DNA from: CAWBJO01 sp963789175
GTDB taxonomy: Bacteria > Pseudomonadota > Alphaproteobacteria > Rhizobiales > Aestuariivirgaceae
DNA length: 64,000 nt
Assembly: GCA_963789175.1 (NCBI GenBank)
Contig: CAWBJO010000009.1
Location: 620,001 to 684,000 of the forward strand
Direction of reading: 5' to 3'
Each line of letters starts with the position of its first letter. The first letter of the stretch is position 1. A program made the position numbers and the translations under genes. The notes under the pieces are model-generated. The model did not search any database. It was not told where the DNA came from and saw only the letters and a list, made by a program, of their open reading frames with translations. This document shows, in pieces, positions 1-8,580 of the stretch.

Positions 1-520
1 CCAGGACCGGTATGGGGGCGACGGCATCGACGATCTCGGGCAGGAGCGACATGAGGGCGCGCCGTCCGACCCCGTGGCCGCCGGCTTCGGCGCCCTGCGC
101 CACGATCACGTCGGGCACGAGCGCCGCCGCTTCCCTGGCCTCGGCCAGCGAGCCGACCTGGAGGATGAGACGGCGACCGGCGGCGCGGACTCTTGGGATG
201 AATTGATCGGGCGCGCCGAAGGACAGGAAAATCGGGTCGGTGCCGCGGCCGAGCACACGGTCGAGAAGCTCGGGACGCTGCGCCAGGCTCCAGGTGATGA
301 AGCCGGCGCCAACCTTCTCGTTGCCCGCGGCCTGGAACTCACCGTCGATCCATTCGACGCTGCCGTAGCCGGCGCGCGGGTCGCCGTAGCCGCAGCCGAT
401 CAGCCCAAGGCCGCCGGCGCGGGCGACCGCCGCGGCAAGGGCGCCGCCGGCGACGCCGCCCATGGGCGCCAGGACGACGGGATGGCGTATGCCGAAAAGT
501 TCGGTGATGCGCGTGCGCAT
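1..520 (-). CDS. Nitronate monooxygenase (2-nitropropane dioxygenase family), 3' end outside window
   Basis: Reading from an ATG at 520 on the minus strand gives about 173 residues beginning MRTRITELFGIRHPVVLAPMG, and the frame is still open at base 1. The N-terminal FGIRHPVVLAPMGGVAGGALAAAVARAGGLG block and the later VIVAQGAEAGGHGVG segment are typical of the FMN-dependent TIM barrel of nitronate monooxygenases, which oxidise alkyl nitronates. The AQGxEAGGH(G/x)G segment is a family signature near the active site. About half of the usual 320-350 residues is present. The start lies 16 bp after the stop of the universal stress protein gene on the same strand, so the two may be co-transcribed. 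The family call is firm; the substrate is not known. Confidence 0.85.
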   Translation of the reverse strand, partial: MRTRITELFGIRHPVVLAPMGGVAGGALAAAVARAGGLGLIGCGYGDPRAGYGSVEWIDGEFQAAGNEKVGAGFITWSLAQRPELLDRVLGRGTDPIFLSFGAPDQFIPRVRAAGRRLILQVGSLAEAREAAALVPDVIVAQGAEAGGHGVGRRALMSLLPEIVDAVAPIPVL

Positions 521-536
521 GGACTCCGCCGCCGGT

Positions 537-1379
537 CTAGTGGGCCATGAAGATCGGCACCGTCATGCAGTTCAGCGCATAGCCGGTGGCGCCGCCGAGC
601 ACGAACTCGCGGATGCGCGAGTGGCCATAGGCACCCATGACGACGAGACCGGCGCCGAGGTCGCGGGCCCGCATCATCAGCGCCTCGGCGGGGTTGAGCC
701 CGTTGGTCGGCATGGGTTCGGCCGTCGCGCGGATGCCGTGCCGGCCGAGAGCGACCGCCATGTCGGCACCCGGCACCTCGTCGGCGGCGACGCCGTCCTT
801 CGCCGGGTCGACCCAGACCAGCCGCACGTCGTCGGCGCGCTTGAGGATCGGGATCGCATCGTGGATGGCACGCCCCGCCTCCTTCGAGCCGTTGTAGCCG
901 CACACCACCTGGCTCGCCTTGAGCTCGCTCTCAGCCTTGCGCGGCACCACGATGACCGGCCGGCCGCAGCCGAGGACGAGATTCTCGACGAAGTCGAGCT
1001 CGACGCCGTTCTTGCCGTCGCGATTGGTCTCGCTCACCAGGAGGAGATCGGCCGAGTGGCCTGCCTCGCAGACGGTCTCGGCGATGGCGGGGGCTGCGGA
1101 TTTCCATTCCATCCACTCGGCGGAAAGGCCGTTGCGGCGGGCCGCCTCGTCGAAGCGGTCGCGCGTGCCCTTCGCCTGCTCCTCGAAATAGCGGGTCAGC
1201 CCGTCGAAGACCTCGGGCACGACATACGGGCCGACGGCCGGATAGACGGCCGGCGCCGGGATCACATAGAGGCCGAGGATGTGCGCCTCGTGGTCGCGGG
1301 CCAGCGCGCCGGCGATGGACAGCAGCGCGTCCAGCCGCTCGATTTCGTTCAGGGAGACGAGAAGCGTCCGGTAGGACAT
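537..1379 (-). CDS. Universal stress protein, tandem UspA domains
   Basis: A 280-residue protein with two UspA-like alpha/beta domains, roughly residues 1-145 and 150-280. The second ends in VVMGAYGHSRIREFVLGGAT, which fits the G-2X-G-9X-G nucleotide-binding motif of ATP-binding Usp proteins, although the usual following S/T is replaced by G. There is no signal peptide, so it is cytoplasmic. Tandem Usp proteins of this size are common in Alphaproteobacteria and accompany starvation, low oxygen or envelope stress. It is followed by the nitronate monooxygenase gene and preceded by macAB, all on the minus strand. No EcfG-type promoter was seen upstream. The ligand and target are unknown. Confidence 0.9.
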   Translation of the reverse strand: MSYRTLLVSLNEIERLDALLSIAGALARDHEAHILGLYVIPAPAVYPAVGPYVVPEVFDGLTRYFEEQAKGTRDRFDEAARRNGLSAEWMEWKSAAPAIAETVCEAGHSADLLLVSETNRDGKNGVELDFVENLVLGCGRPVIVVPRKAESELKASQVVCGYNGSKEAGRAIHDAIPILKRADDVRLVWVDPAKDGVAADEVPGADMAVALGRHGIRATAEPMPTNGLNPAEALMMRARDLGAGLVVMGAYGHSRIREFVLGGATGYALNCMTVPIFMAH

Positions 1380-1411
1380 GGCGAAACCTCCTCAGATGCA
1401 GGAGCCCGCCC

Positions 1412-3346
1412 CTATTCTGTACTGAGAGCCGTGATGGGGTCCAGCATCGCCGCTTTGCGGGCAGGCACGTAGCCGAAGACGAGGCCGGTCGCCACCGCGC
1501 AGGCAAATGCCAAGACGGCGGGCGCACCGGAGAACACGACGGTCACGCCGAACAGCGCCGCGACCCAGCCGGCCAGGAATCCGGCTCCGACACCGAGAAT
1601 GCCGCCGATCACGCCGACCACGGCGGCCTCGGTATTGAACTGGAGAAGGACGTCGCGCATGCGGGCGCCGGTCGCCATGCGGATGCCGATCTCGCGGGTG
1701 CGCTCGGTCACGCTCACCAGCATGATGTTCATGATGCCGATGCCGCCGACCAGGAGCGAGATCGCCGCGACGGTGCCGAGCAGGACGGTAAGGGTGTTCT
1801 GGGTCTCGGTGGCGGTCTCGAGGAGCGAGGCCGTGTTGCGCACGCCGAAATCCTCCTTGCCGTGACGGGCGCGCAGGAGGTCGGTGATCGCCGTCTCCGT
1901 CGCCTCGATATCGTCGAGGTTCCCGACCTTCACCGTGATCCCCGACAGGTACGGGCGGCCGTAGAGGCGCGTCATGCCGGTGGTGACCGGGACGTAGACG
2001 ACGTCGTCCTGGTCGCCGCCCCAGGATGCCGCGCCCTTGGGCGCGAGTACGCCGATGACCTCGAACGGGATGTTGCGGGCGAGGATGTAGTTGCCGGTCG
2101 GATCGGGATCGCCGGGGAAGAGCGCATCGGCGACGGTGCGGCCGAGGACCGCCACCGGCGTATAGGAAGCGACATCCCGGTTGGTGAAGAAGGCGCCCTT
2201 GTCGAGCGGCCAGTCGCGGGCGAACGGGAAGGCCGCTCCGACGCCCTGGACGCTCGTCGCCGTGTCGAGGCCGCCGACCCTGACGGTCATGCGGCCGCTG
2301 CGCTCGGGCACCACCAGCTCGACATGCGGCAGCTCGAGGATGGCCTCGGCATCGGCCAAAGACATCGTCGCGACGTCGCCGCTCGAACGGACGCCGGGCG
2401 CGCCCGGACGGATCGACAGAAGGTTGGTGCCCATGGCCGTGATGCGGTCGAGCACCTTCTGCTTCGAGCCGTTGCCGACGGCCAGCATGGTGATGACGGC
2501 GCCGACGCCGATAACGATGCCGAGCAGGGTCAGCGCGGTGCGGAACTTGTTGACCGACAGGGCGCGCAGCGCCGTCTTCGCAGATTCGAAGGCCTGCGAG
2601 GTGAGCCCGCCTACGGCTTTTCGCTGCACCGCCTCCACCGCCGTCGCCGCGCGGCCAGCAGGCCGGCTGTCGGAAACGATGCGACCGTCGGAGATGCGCA
2701 CGATGCGCTCGGCGTGTGAGGCGACCTGCTCGTCGTGGGTGATCAGGATGATGGTGCGGCCCTCGCCATGGAGGCGGGCGAGCAGGGCCATCACCTCCTC
2801 GCCGCTCGTCGAATCGAGGGCGCCGGTCGGTTCGTCGGCAAGGATGACGGGCGGATCGTTCATCAGCGCACGGGCGATGGCGACGCGCTGCTGCTGGCCG
2901 CCCGACAGCTCGGCGGGGCGATGAGCGCGGCGGTCGCCAAGGCCGAGGCGCCCGAGCAGCTGTGCCGCCCGCTCCTGACGGGCCTGGCGCGGCATGCCGG
3001 CGTAGATGGCGGGGATCTCGACGTTCTCCTCGGCGCTCGCCGTGGCGAGCAGGTTGTAGCGCTGGAAGACGAAGCCGAAGGTCTCGCGGCGGAGCTCGGC
3101 GAGCCCATCGGCGTCGAGCTCGGCGACGGGACGGCCGCGCACGCGATAGGCGCCGCCGGTCGGGCGGTCGAGACAGCCGACGATGTTCATGAGCGTCGAC
3201 TTGCCCGACCCCGACTGGCCCATGACGGCGACGAACTCGCCGTCGTGGATGTCGAGCGAGACCTCGTCGAGGGCACGGACGACCGTATCGCCGGACCGAT
3301 AGTGGCGGCTGACGCGATCGAGGGAGATGAGGGGCGCCGGCGTCAC
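1412..3346 (-). CDS. macB: MacB-like ABC transporter, fused ATPase and permease
   Basis: A 644-residue fusion. The N-terminal ATPase domain (about 1-240) has Walker A GQSGSGKST, signature LSGGQQQRVAIARA and Walker B VILADEPTGALD. It is followed by a membrane helix near residue 280, a large periplasmic MacB core domain, and three C-terminal helices of the FtsX type containing SVTERTREIGIRMATGAR. This is the normal length and order for MacB, which with MacA and an outer-membrane channel drives export of macrolides, peptides or siderophores from the periplasm. The GTG start overlaps the macA stop by 4 bp, so they are translationally coupled. No TolC-like gene is present in the window. The substrate cannot be read from sequence. 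Confidence 0.93.
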   Translation of the reverse strand: MTPAPLISLDRVSRHYRSGDTVVRALDEVSLDIHDGEFVAVMGQSGSGKSTLMNIVGCLDRPTGGAYRVRGRPVAELDADGLAELRRETFGFVFQRYNLLATASAEENVEIPAIYAGMPRQARQERAAQLLGRLGLGDRRAHRPAELSGGQQQRVAIARALMNDPPVILADEPTGALDSTSGEEVMALLARLHGEGRTIILITHDEQVASHAERIVRISDGRIVSDSRPAGRAATAVEAVQRKAVGGLTSQAFESAKTALRALSVNKFRTALTLLGIVIGVGAVITMLAVGNGSKQKVLDRITAMGTNLLSIRPGAPGVRSSGDVATMSLADAEAILELPHVELVVPERSGRMTVRVGGLDTATSVQGVGAAFPFARDWPLDKGAFFTNRDVASYTPVAVLGRTVADALFPGDPDPTGNYILARNIPFEVIGVLAPKGAASWGGDQDDVVYVPVTTGMTRLYGRPYLSGITVKVGNLDDIEATETAITDLLRARHGKEDFGVRNTASLLETATETQNTLTVLLGTVAAISLLVGGIGIMNIMLVSVTERTREIGIRMATGARMRDVLLQFNTEAAVVGVIGGILGVGAGFLAGWVAALFGVTVVFSGAPAVLAFACAVATGLVFGYVPARKAAMLDPITALSTE

Positions 3347-4545
3347 AGGCGTGGCATCCGCGGCCCGCGCGACCGGCCGCCCGACCCTTCGGTCTGGCCG
3401 CGCGGCGTCGGGACGAGCACTTCCTCGCCGAGCTCGAGGCCGCTCTTCACCTCGGCCCGGGTGCGGTCCATGAGGCCGACATAGACGATCTTTTCGCTCG
3501 CCCCGGCGCCGTCCCTGACCCGAACCTGGTAGGCCTCGCCGTCGGCCGGCGGTGCGGAGGTGGCGCGGCGGATGAGCGCCGCGGTCGGCATGAGCGGCAC
3601 GTCCTTGGCGGTGCCGAGAACGAAGAAGATCTGGGTGCTCATGCCGGTCATCAGCTGGCGGTCGGCGTTGGGGACGTCGACGAGAACGTTGTAGAGGACG
3701 ACGTCGTTGACGACCTCGGGCGAGGGAAGAACCTGGCGCACCGTGCCGTTCCAGCGGCGCTCGCCCGACCCCAGCGTCTTGAAGTATACGGCCATGCCGG
3801 GCTTCAGGCGCATGATGTCGGCCTCGGCGACCTGGGCGCGCACGGTCATGGTGTCGAGATCGGCGAGCTGGACGATGCGCGGCGCCGACTGGTTGGCGTT
3901 CAGGGTCTGGCCTTCGCGCATGTCCTGAAGCACCACCGTGCCGGCCATGGGCGCATAAATCCGCGTGTAGGTGAGGTTGACCTTGTCGCCGTCGAGCGCC
4001 GAGTTCGCCTCCTCGATCTGCGCCTCGACGGAGAGAAGCTGCGCCTCGGCGATCTTCACGGCCGTCATCGCGTCCTCGTAGACCTGCTCGCTGATGGCGC
4101 TCGACTTCTTCAGGCCCTCGTTGCGCTTCAGCGTCTGGCGCGCCTGGGCGACCTGGGCCTCCTGCTGGCGGCGCTGAGCCTCCAGCGTCTTGAGCTTCGC
4201 CTGATCGGCGTCGACGTGGGCCTCGTAGAGGCGCGGATCGATCTCGGCGATGAGATCGCCGGCCTTCACCTCGTCACCGATCGCCACATGCAGCTTCTGA
4301 AGCTGGCCGGAGACCTGGGAGCCGACATCGACGTACTGCTTGGGTTCGAGCTTGCCTTGCGAGGTCACGATCTCCTCGATGTCGCCGCGCGTCACGGCGA
4401 CGGCGACCGGCTCGGGCCCGACGCTCGACTGGCTGGTGTCGGCCAGCAGATACCAGGCGGCCGCGGCCAGGAGGGCGGCGGCGAGGACGGCGAGCGACCA
4501 CAGCCGGGGCGACCGGCGAACAGGCGGCAGATTTTCGTTCGACAC
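3343..4545 (-). CDS. macA: MacA-like periplasmic adaptor (HlyD/RND membrane fusion family)
   Basis: A 400-residue protein with an N-terminal membrane anchor (about residues 15-35, LWSLAVLAAALLAAAAWYLL), then a lipoyl-like half (GKLEPKQYVDVGSQVSGQ), a helical hairpin of about residues 100-185, the second lipoyl half (YAPMAGTVVLQDMREGQTLNAN) and a beta-barrel. This is the MacA/HlyD order. It bridges MacB to an outer-membrane channel. The GTG start at 4545 is chosen because GGAAGG lies 7 nt upstream. It is the first gene of the macA-macB operon, divergent from an SDR gene across 196 bp. Rhizobial MacAB-type pumps vary in substrate. Confidence 0.92.
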   Translation of the reverse strand: MSNENLPPVRRSPRLWSLAVLAAALLAAAAWYLLADTSQSSVGPEPVAVAVTRGDIEEIVTSQGKLEPKQYVDVGSQVSGQLQKLHVAIGDEVKAGDLIAEIDPRLYEAHVDADQAKLKTLEAQRRQQEAQVAQARQTLKRNEGLKKSSAISEQVYEDAMTAVKIAEAQLLSVEAQIEEANSALDGDKVNLTYTRIYAPMAGTVVLQDMREGQTLNANQSAPRIVQLADLDTMTVRAQVAEADIMRLKPGMAVYFKTLGSGERRWNGTVRQVLPSPEVVNDVVLYNVLVDVPNADRQLMTGMSTQIFFVLGTAKDVPLMPTAALIRRATSAPPADGEAYQVRVRDGAGASEKIVYVGLMDRTRAEVKSGLELGEEVLVPTPRGQTEGSGGRSRGPRMPRL

Positions 4546-4741
4546 GGAACGACCTTCCTTTCACTTCCACCGCAGATGACCGGACGACCCCGACACCAAT
4601 ATGTGTCCCGGCGGTGCGTCGCGGAAATTAAAAAACGGTAACCAGCCCATGGCGCGGGGGCTCGCCCGGAAGGCCCCTTGACCCCCCTGCCCCGAAAGCG
4701 CTTCAAATGGCCCCATCCGTTCGCAAAGCCGAGGCCGATCC

Positions 4742-5491
4742 ATGCCCACCAGCAAGACCGCCGTCGTCACGGGAGCCGGCAGCGGCATCGGCAAGGCCGT
4801 GGCGCTGGCGATGGCGGAGGCCGGCTACCGGCTCATCATCGCCGGACGGCGCGCCGAACCGCTCGACGCGACGGCGCGCGAGGCGGGAAAGGGCGAGATC
4901 GTGCCCGTGCCGACCGACGTCGCCGATGCGGATGCCGTCCACCGCCTGTTCGAGCGGGTGCGCAAGGAGTTCGGCCGGCTCGACGTGCTCTTCAACAATG
5001 CCGGAGTCGCGGCACCTCCCGTCACCCCAGACGAGATCACGCCGGAGCAGTGGCGCACGGTCGTCGACATCAACCTCACCGGCGTCTTCCTGTGCACGCG
5101 CGAGGCCTTCGCGCTGATGCGGAAGCAGTCGCCGCAGGGCGGGCGCATCATCAACAACGGCTCGATCTCGGCGCAGGCGCCGCGCCCCAACTCGGCGCCG
5201 TACACGGCCACCAAACACGCCATCACCGGGCTCACCAAGTCCACCTCCCTCGACGGGCGCGCCTTCAACATCGCCTGCAGCCAGATCGACATCGGCAATG
5301 CGGCGACCGAAATGACGGCGCGCATGAAGGAGGGCGTTCCACAGGCGAACGGCAGCCTGGCGGCCGAGCCGACGATGAACGTCCGCCACGTCGCCGACGC
5401 GGTGGTCTACATGGCATCGCTGCCGCTCGACGCCAACGTCCAGTTCATGACGGTCATGGCGACACGCATGCCGTTCATCGGCAGAGGCTGA
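4742..5491 (+). CDS. Short-chain dehydrogenase/reductase (classical SDR)
   Basis: A 249-residue classical SDR. The Rossmann cofactor motif is TGAGSGIG near residue 11, NNAG lies near residue 90, and the catalytic Ser/Tyr/Lys set is in NNGSISAQAP and YTATKHA. It oxidises or reduces a hydroxyl/carbonyl group using NAD(P). A GAGG lies 8 nt before the ATG. It is divergent from macA and convergent with the oxidoreductase gene at 5498, only 6 bp away. The segment after the active site (DIGNAATEMTARMKEG) is the substrate loop and gives no clear specificity. Fold and reaction class are certain; the substrate is unknown. Confidence 0.9.
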   Translation: MPTSKTAVVTGAGSGIGKAVALAMAEAGYRLIIAGRRAEPLDATAREAGKGEIVPVPTDVADADAVHRLFERVRKEFGRLDVLFNNAGVAAPPVTPDEITPEQWRTVVDINLTGVFLCTREAFALMRKQSPQGGRIINNGSISAQAPRPNSAPYTATKHAITGLTKSTSLDGRAFNIACSQIDIGNAATEMTARMKEGVPQANGSLAAEPTMNVRHVADAVVYMASLPLDANVQFMTVMATRMPFIGRG

Positions 5492-5497
5492 CCGGTC

Positions 5498-6394
5498 CTA
5501 TTTGGAGCCGAGGCCGTTGAGCTCCTTCATCATGTCGACGAGGCGCGGCACGAAGCGTTCGCCGTAGCCGAGATTCTCGGCGAGCAGGAACGTCTGGTGG
5601 ACGGATTCGGCGACGAAGGAGGCGACTGGAAGGGTCTCGGTCATGTTGGTGTAGTAGCGCAGGTCCTTGCGGGCATTGGAGATGGAGAACTTGGCGGCGG
5701 TGTCGTCGTCCTGCAGCACCACCTTGATGATGCGCTCGAACATGACCGAGTTGGCGCCGCCGGCGACGACGATGTCGTGCAGGGCCTGCATGTCGACACC
5801 CGCCTTGAGGCCGGCGGTGATCCCCTCGGCCACCACCGCGGCGGTGCCGAGCGACAGAAAGTTGTTGATGAGCTTCAGGCGGTGGGCGGAGCCGACTTCG
5901 CCGGCGTGGATGATGGTGTCGGCAAAGCACGACAGGATCGGGTGGATGTCGGCCAGCACGCCGCGATCGCCGCCGGTCATCAGTCCGAGCTTGCCGGCCT
6001 CGGCCTCGCGCGGCGTCCTCGTCATCGGCGTGTCGACGAAGCGGCCACCCTTGGCGGCGACGGCAGCGGCAATCTTCACGGTCGAATCCGGCTCGGCGGT
6101 GGAGCAGTCCGCGACGATCAGACCGTCGCGAATGCCGGCGAGCAGGCCGTCCGGCCGATAGACAATGTCCTCGACCTGGGGCGAGCCGGTCACGCACATG
6201 ATCACGACGTCGGAAGCCTCGGCGATGTCGCGCGCCGACTTGATCTCGCGGGCGCCGTGGCCGATCAGATCCTCGGCCGGTCCGCGGTTCCTATGCACGA
6301 GGACGGACAGCGGATAGCCGCCGCGCAGGATATTGATGCCGATCCCGTGGCCCATGAGGCCGACACCGATCAGTCCGATCCGCTTCTTGGTCAT
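5498..6394 (-). CDS. NAD(P)-dependent oxidoreductase, 3-hydroxyisobutyrate dehydrogenase family
   Basis: A 298-residue beta-hydroxyacid dehydrogenase. The Rossmann motif GLIGVGLMGHGIGINI is at the N-terminus, the substrate-binding segment is DCSTAEPDSTVKI and FVDTPMTRTPREAEAGKLGLMTGG, and the catalytic-lysine region is KLINNFLSLG. The usual DAPVSGG is replaced by DTPMTRTP, so the substrate probably differs from 3-hydroxyisobutyrate or tartronate semialdehyde. Its ATG overlaps the stop of the upstream SMP-30 gene by 4 bp (ATGA), giving a tight operon. A lactonase plus a hydroxyacid dehydrogenase suggests catabolism of a sugar acid or lactone. That role is inference. Confidence 0.9.
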   Translation of the reverse strand: MTKKRIGLIGVGLMGHGIGINILRGGYPLSVLVHRNRGPAEDLIGHGAREIKSARDIAEASDVVIMCVTGSPQVEDIVYRPDGLLAGIRDGLIVADCSTAEPDSTVKIAAAVAAKGGRFVDTPMTRTPREAEAGKLGLMTGGDRGVLADIHPILSCFADTIIHAGEVGSAHRLKLINNFLSLGTAAVVAEGITAGLKAGVDMQALHDIVVAGGANSVMFERIIKVVLQDDDTAAKFSISNARKDLRYYTNMTETLPVASFVAESVHQTFLLAENLGYGERFVPRLVDMMKELNGLGSK

Positions 6395-7308
6395 GGCAAC
6401 TGCGCTCCCTGGACGCCGACGTACACCGCGCACAGCTGCTTGGTGGCGGTCATGAAGATGCGATTGCGGCGCGGCCCGCCGAAGGTCAGGTTCGACACCA
6501 TCGCGCCGACCCTTATCTTGCCGAGCGGTTCGCCGGCGGGCGAAAAGCAGACGATGCCGTCGCCGCAGCTCGTCCATACGTTGCCTTCGACGTCGAGGCG
6601 GAAGCCGTCCGGCAGGCCGGGGCTCACTTCGGCGAAGACGCGGCCCGGTCCGAGACGGCCGTCGTCGCGCACCTCGTAGGCGCGGATGTGATGGGGTCCC
6701 GCCGGGTCGTGCGAGAAGCCGGAGTCGGCCACGTAGAGGATTTTCTCGTCGATCGAGAAGGCGAGGCCGTTCGGCTTCACCATGTCGGTGACCACGGCGC
6801 GGACCTCGCGGCTCGACGGATCGACGCGATAGACGAAGCATCCCTCCTGCTCCATCTCGGCCTTGTAGCCCTCGTAGTCCGAGAGGATGCCATAGCTCGG
6901 ATCGGTGAACCATATGGTGCCGTCCGACTTGACGACCACGTCGTTGGGCGAATTGAGGCGCTTGCCGGCGTGACGGTCGGCGATGACGGTGATGGAGCCA
7001 TCGGGCTCGGTGCGGGTGACCTGCCGTCCGCCGTGCTCGCAGGTCACCAGGCGGCCCTGGCGGTCGCGGGTATTGCCGTTGGTGAAGTTGGCAGGGCTGC
7101 GAAAGACGCTGACGCCGCTGCCCGCCACCCATCTCAGCATGCGGTTGTTGGGGATGTCGCTCCAGACCAGGAAGCCGCCGTCGTTGAACCAGACCGGACC
7201 TTCCGCCCACAGACAATCGGCAAAGAGAACCTCGACGTCGGCGATCGGAACGGTCAGGTCGTAAAAGCGCTTGTCGAAGTATTCGTAGGCGTCACTGGTC
7301 AGCGCCAT
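6391..7308 (-). CDS. SMP-30/gluconolactonase-family lactonase
   Basis: A 305-residue six-bladed beta-propeller of the SMP-30/gluconolactonase/LRE family. Metal-ligand regions are visible: the Glu in WAEGPVW (near residue 35), the Asn/Asp in NSPNDVVV, and Asn/Asp in PNGLAFSIDEKILYVADSG. These enzymes hydrolyse sugar lactones with Ca or Zn. There is no signal peptide, so it is probably cytoplasmic. It is the first gene of a two-gene operon with the hydroxyacid dehydrogenase. The 153 bp upstream, shared with the divergent small exported protein gene, contains an EcfG-type promoter pointing the other way. Confidence 0.9.
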   Translation of the reverse strand: MALTSDAYEYFDKRFYDLTVPIADVEVLFADCLWAEGPVWFNDGGFLVWSDIPNNRMLRWVAGSGVSVFRSPANFTNGNTRDRQGRLVTCEHGGRQVTRTEPDGSITVIADRHAGKRLNSPNDVVVKSDGTIWFTDPSYGILSDYEGYKAEMEQEGCFVYRVDPSSREVRAVVTDMVKPNGLAFSIDEKILYVADSGFSHDPAGPHHIRAYEVRDDGRLGPGRVFAEVSPGLPDGFRLDVEGNVWTSCGDGIVCFSPAGEPLGKIRVGAMVSNLTFGGPRRNRIFMTATKQLCAVYVGVQGAQLP

Positions 7309-7403
7309 TCCCCGTCTCCCTCCGCCATACCACCGTCAATATGCTTAACAAAACAGGGCGCCGGAAGAGAATGCAAGGGCCGAATTCCGCTACGTAATGG
7401 AGT

Positions 7404-7429
7404 GGAACCGCGCCGTCTCCCAAGACGTT
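7404..7429 (+). promoter_or_regulatory. EcfG-type general-stress promoter before a small exported protein
   Basis: GGAAC at 7404-7408, a 17-bp spacer, then CGTT at 7426-7429. This fits the alphaproteobacterial EcfG consensus GGAAC-N16/17-CGTT. It lies 32 bp before the ATG at 7462 and on the same strand. ecfG itself is 300 bp away, which adds weight. Confidence 0.75.
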
Positions 7430-7461
7430 GTCCGTCACAGATGTCAAGGGACGGAGACGAC

Positions 7462-7713
7462 ATGCATACGATAGGAAAGGTCTGGCTAGCCCTTCTGCTG
7501 CTCGCCTTCACGCCGATCGTGTCGGTCGCCCTGCACCAGGGGGCACCTCACGATCCCGTGAGGAACGTGACCGTCGTTCACAAGAACTCCGTCGAGCCCA
7601 CGCTCCAGCAGCTTGAGGCGAAGGCGCTCGAGATGACCCGCGACCGCAACAACGCGACGGCCGACAACGAGAACGGCTACGTGCCGCCGCCGGTCCGCAG
7701 CCAGTGGATCTGA
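7462..7713 (+). CDS. Small exported protein of unknown function, probable stress regulon member
   Basis: An 83-residue protein with an N-terminal hydrophobic signal (KVWLALLLLAFTPIVSVALH) and a short polar, Asn-rich tail ending PPPVRSQWI. The mature part has no recognised domain and a segment with helix-like composition (LQQLEAKALEMTRDRNN). GGAG lies 5 nt before the ATG. An EcfG-type promoter lies just upstream, and the gene converges on ecfG, so it is probably induced by general stress. It could be periplasmic or, if the signal is not cleaved, anchored in the inner membrane. No function is proposed. Confidence 0.6.
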   Translation: MHTIGKVWLALLLLAFTPIVSVALHQGAPHDPVRNVTVVHKNSVEPTLQQLEAKALEMTRDRNNATADNENGYVPPPVRSQWI

Positions 7714-7733
7714 CAAAGCTCGTTCGATTGAAA

Positions 7734-8291
7734 TCAGGCGCGGCGCTGGCCGAGCGATGAATAGATCGCGGCCGCCGTCTGATCGGGGCCGATATCCGTC
7801 TCATTCGTAATGTTCAACTGCTGGGCAAGCTGGGTGCGGGCCCGGCTGACGCGGCTCTTGATGGTGCCGACCGCGACGTTGCAGATGTGGGCCGCCTCTT
7901 CGTAGGAGAAGCCGGAGGCGCCGACTAGGACGAGCGCTTCGCGCTGATCGTCGGGCAACTTGTTCAAGGCGGTCTTGAAGTCGGCGAGATCGAGATGCCC
8001 CTGCTGCGGGGGATGCGTGGCCAAGCGGCGCGAATAGTGCCCGTCGGCATCCTCGACCTCGCGCCGGCGCTTGCGGATCTCGGAATAGTAGTGGTTGCGC
8101 AGGATGGTGAAGAGCCAGGCCTGAAGGTTCGTCCCCTCCTGGAAGCTGTCGATGTTCGACCACGCCTTCACCAAGGTCTCCTGGACGAGATCGTCGGCGC
8201 GGTCCTGCTGACCGCACAGGGACACGGCGAAGGCGCGGAGCGAGCGCACCGATGCGAGCAGGTCTGCCTTGAGGCTGGGCGAAATCGTCAT
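7734..8291 (-). CDS. ecfG: General stress response ECF sigma factor EcfG
   Basis: A 185-residue ECF sigma factor. Region 2 contains CGQQDRADDLVQETLVKAW and NLQAWLFTILRNHYYSEIRKRRRE. Region 4 contains LPDDQREALVLVGASGFSYEEAAHICNVAVGTIKSRVSRAR. These are characteristic of EcfG (ECF15), which directs RNA polymerase to GGAAC-N16/17-CGTT promoters. Activity is normally blocked by NepR and released by phosphorylated PhyR. The ATG overlaps the nepR stop by 4 bp, and phyR is divergent on the other side, the canonical arrangement. Eight matching promoters in this window are consistent with its activity. Confidence 0.96.
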   Translation of the reverse strand: MTISPSLKADLLASVRSLRAFAVSLCGQQDRADDLVQETLVKAWSNIDSFQEGTNLQAWLFTILRNHYYSEIRKRRREVEDADGHYSRRLATHPPQQGHLDLADFKTALNKLPDDQREALVLVGASGFSYEEAAHICNVAVGTIKSRVSRARTQLAQQLNITNETDIGPDQTAAAIYSSLGQRRA

Positions 8292-8470
8292 TCGCCTTTT
8301 CCATCCAACCGTGCGAGAAGGTCCACGAGCTTGTCGGGCAACGGCTCGGCGGCCACTTCGTCGTAAACGGCCTTGAGCTTGCGGCCGATATGGGCCTGCA
8401 CCTGCCGATCGAGAGCCCCCTTGGCCTTCGCTGTCCGGGCCGGTTCGGTATTCGGGTCGATCTTCTTCAT
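8288..8470 (-). CDS. nepR: NepR anti-sigma factor
   Basis: A 60-residue protein starting MKKIDPNTEPART and ending in the NepR core IGRKLKAVYDEVAAEPLPDK followed by LVDLLARLDG. NepR sequesters EcfG and is itself bound by the sigma-like domain of phosphorylated PhyR. The ATG at 8470 is preferred. Longer starts, such as the ATG at 8521, would lie at or before the transcription start expected from the EcfG-type promoter at 8527-8551. It is the first gene of nepR-ecfG, with ATGA coupling. Its own promoter appears EcfG-dependent, giving autoregulation of sigma and anti-sigma together. Confidence 0.92.
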   Translation of the reverse strand: MKKIDPNTEPARTAKAKGALDRQVQAHIGRKLKAVYDEVAAEPLPDKLVDLLARLDGKGE

Positions 8471-8526
8471 GATTGCGGTGGGTTTCACGTCAGGAGTCCG
8501 GAACAGCCAGATAAACGCCATGAACC

Positions 8527-8551
8527 AACCTTGGGAAATCAATTTGGTTCC
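8527..8551 (-). promoter_or_regulatory. EcfG-type promoter of nepR-ecfG
   Basis: On the minus strand GGAAC (8551-8547), a 16-bp spacer and GGTT (8530-8527). The -10 has G instead of the usual C but keeps GTT. It lies about 57 bp before the nepR ATG. Together with the phyR promoter 30 bp away on the other strand it forms a divergent autoregulated control region. Confidence 0.75.
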
Positions 8552-8580
8552 CTTCGGGACGGCTTTCCGGTGCAAAATCG

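Noticed and set aside
462..1472. Long plus-strand open frame opposite the Usp gene
   Set aside because: Antisense shadow produced by GC-rich third positions; the minus-strand Usp protein is a clear family member.
5498..7216. Single 572-codon minus-strand gene
   Set aside because: The N-terminal 270 codons are an out-of-frame reading of the SMP-30 gene. The true dehydrogenase starts at the ATG at 6394, coupled to the lactonase stop.
7231..7260. GGAAC followed 16 bp later by CGCT inside the SMP-30 gene
   Set aside because: The -10 lacks GTT and the site lies in coding DNA, so it was not called an EcfG promoter.
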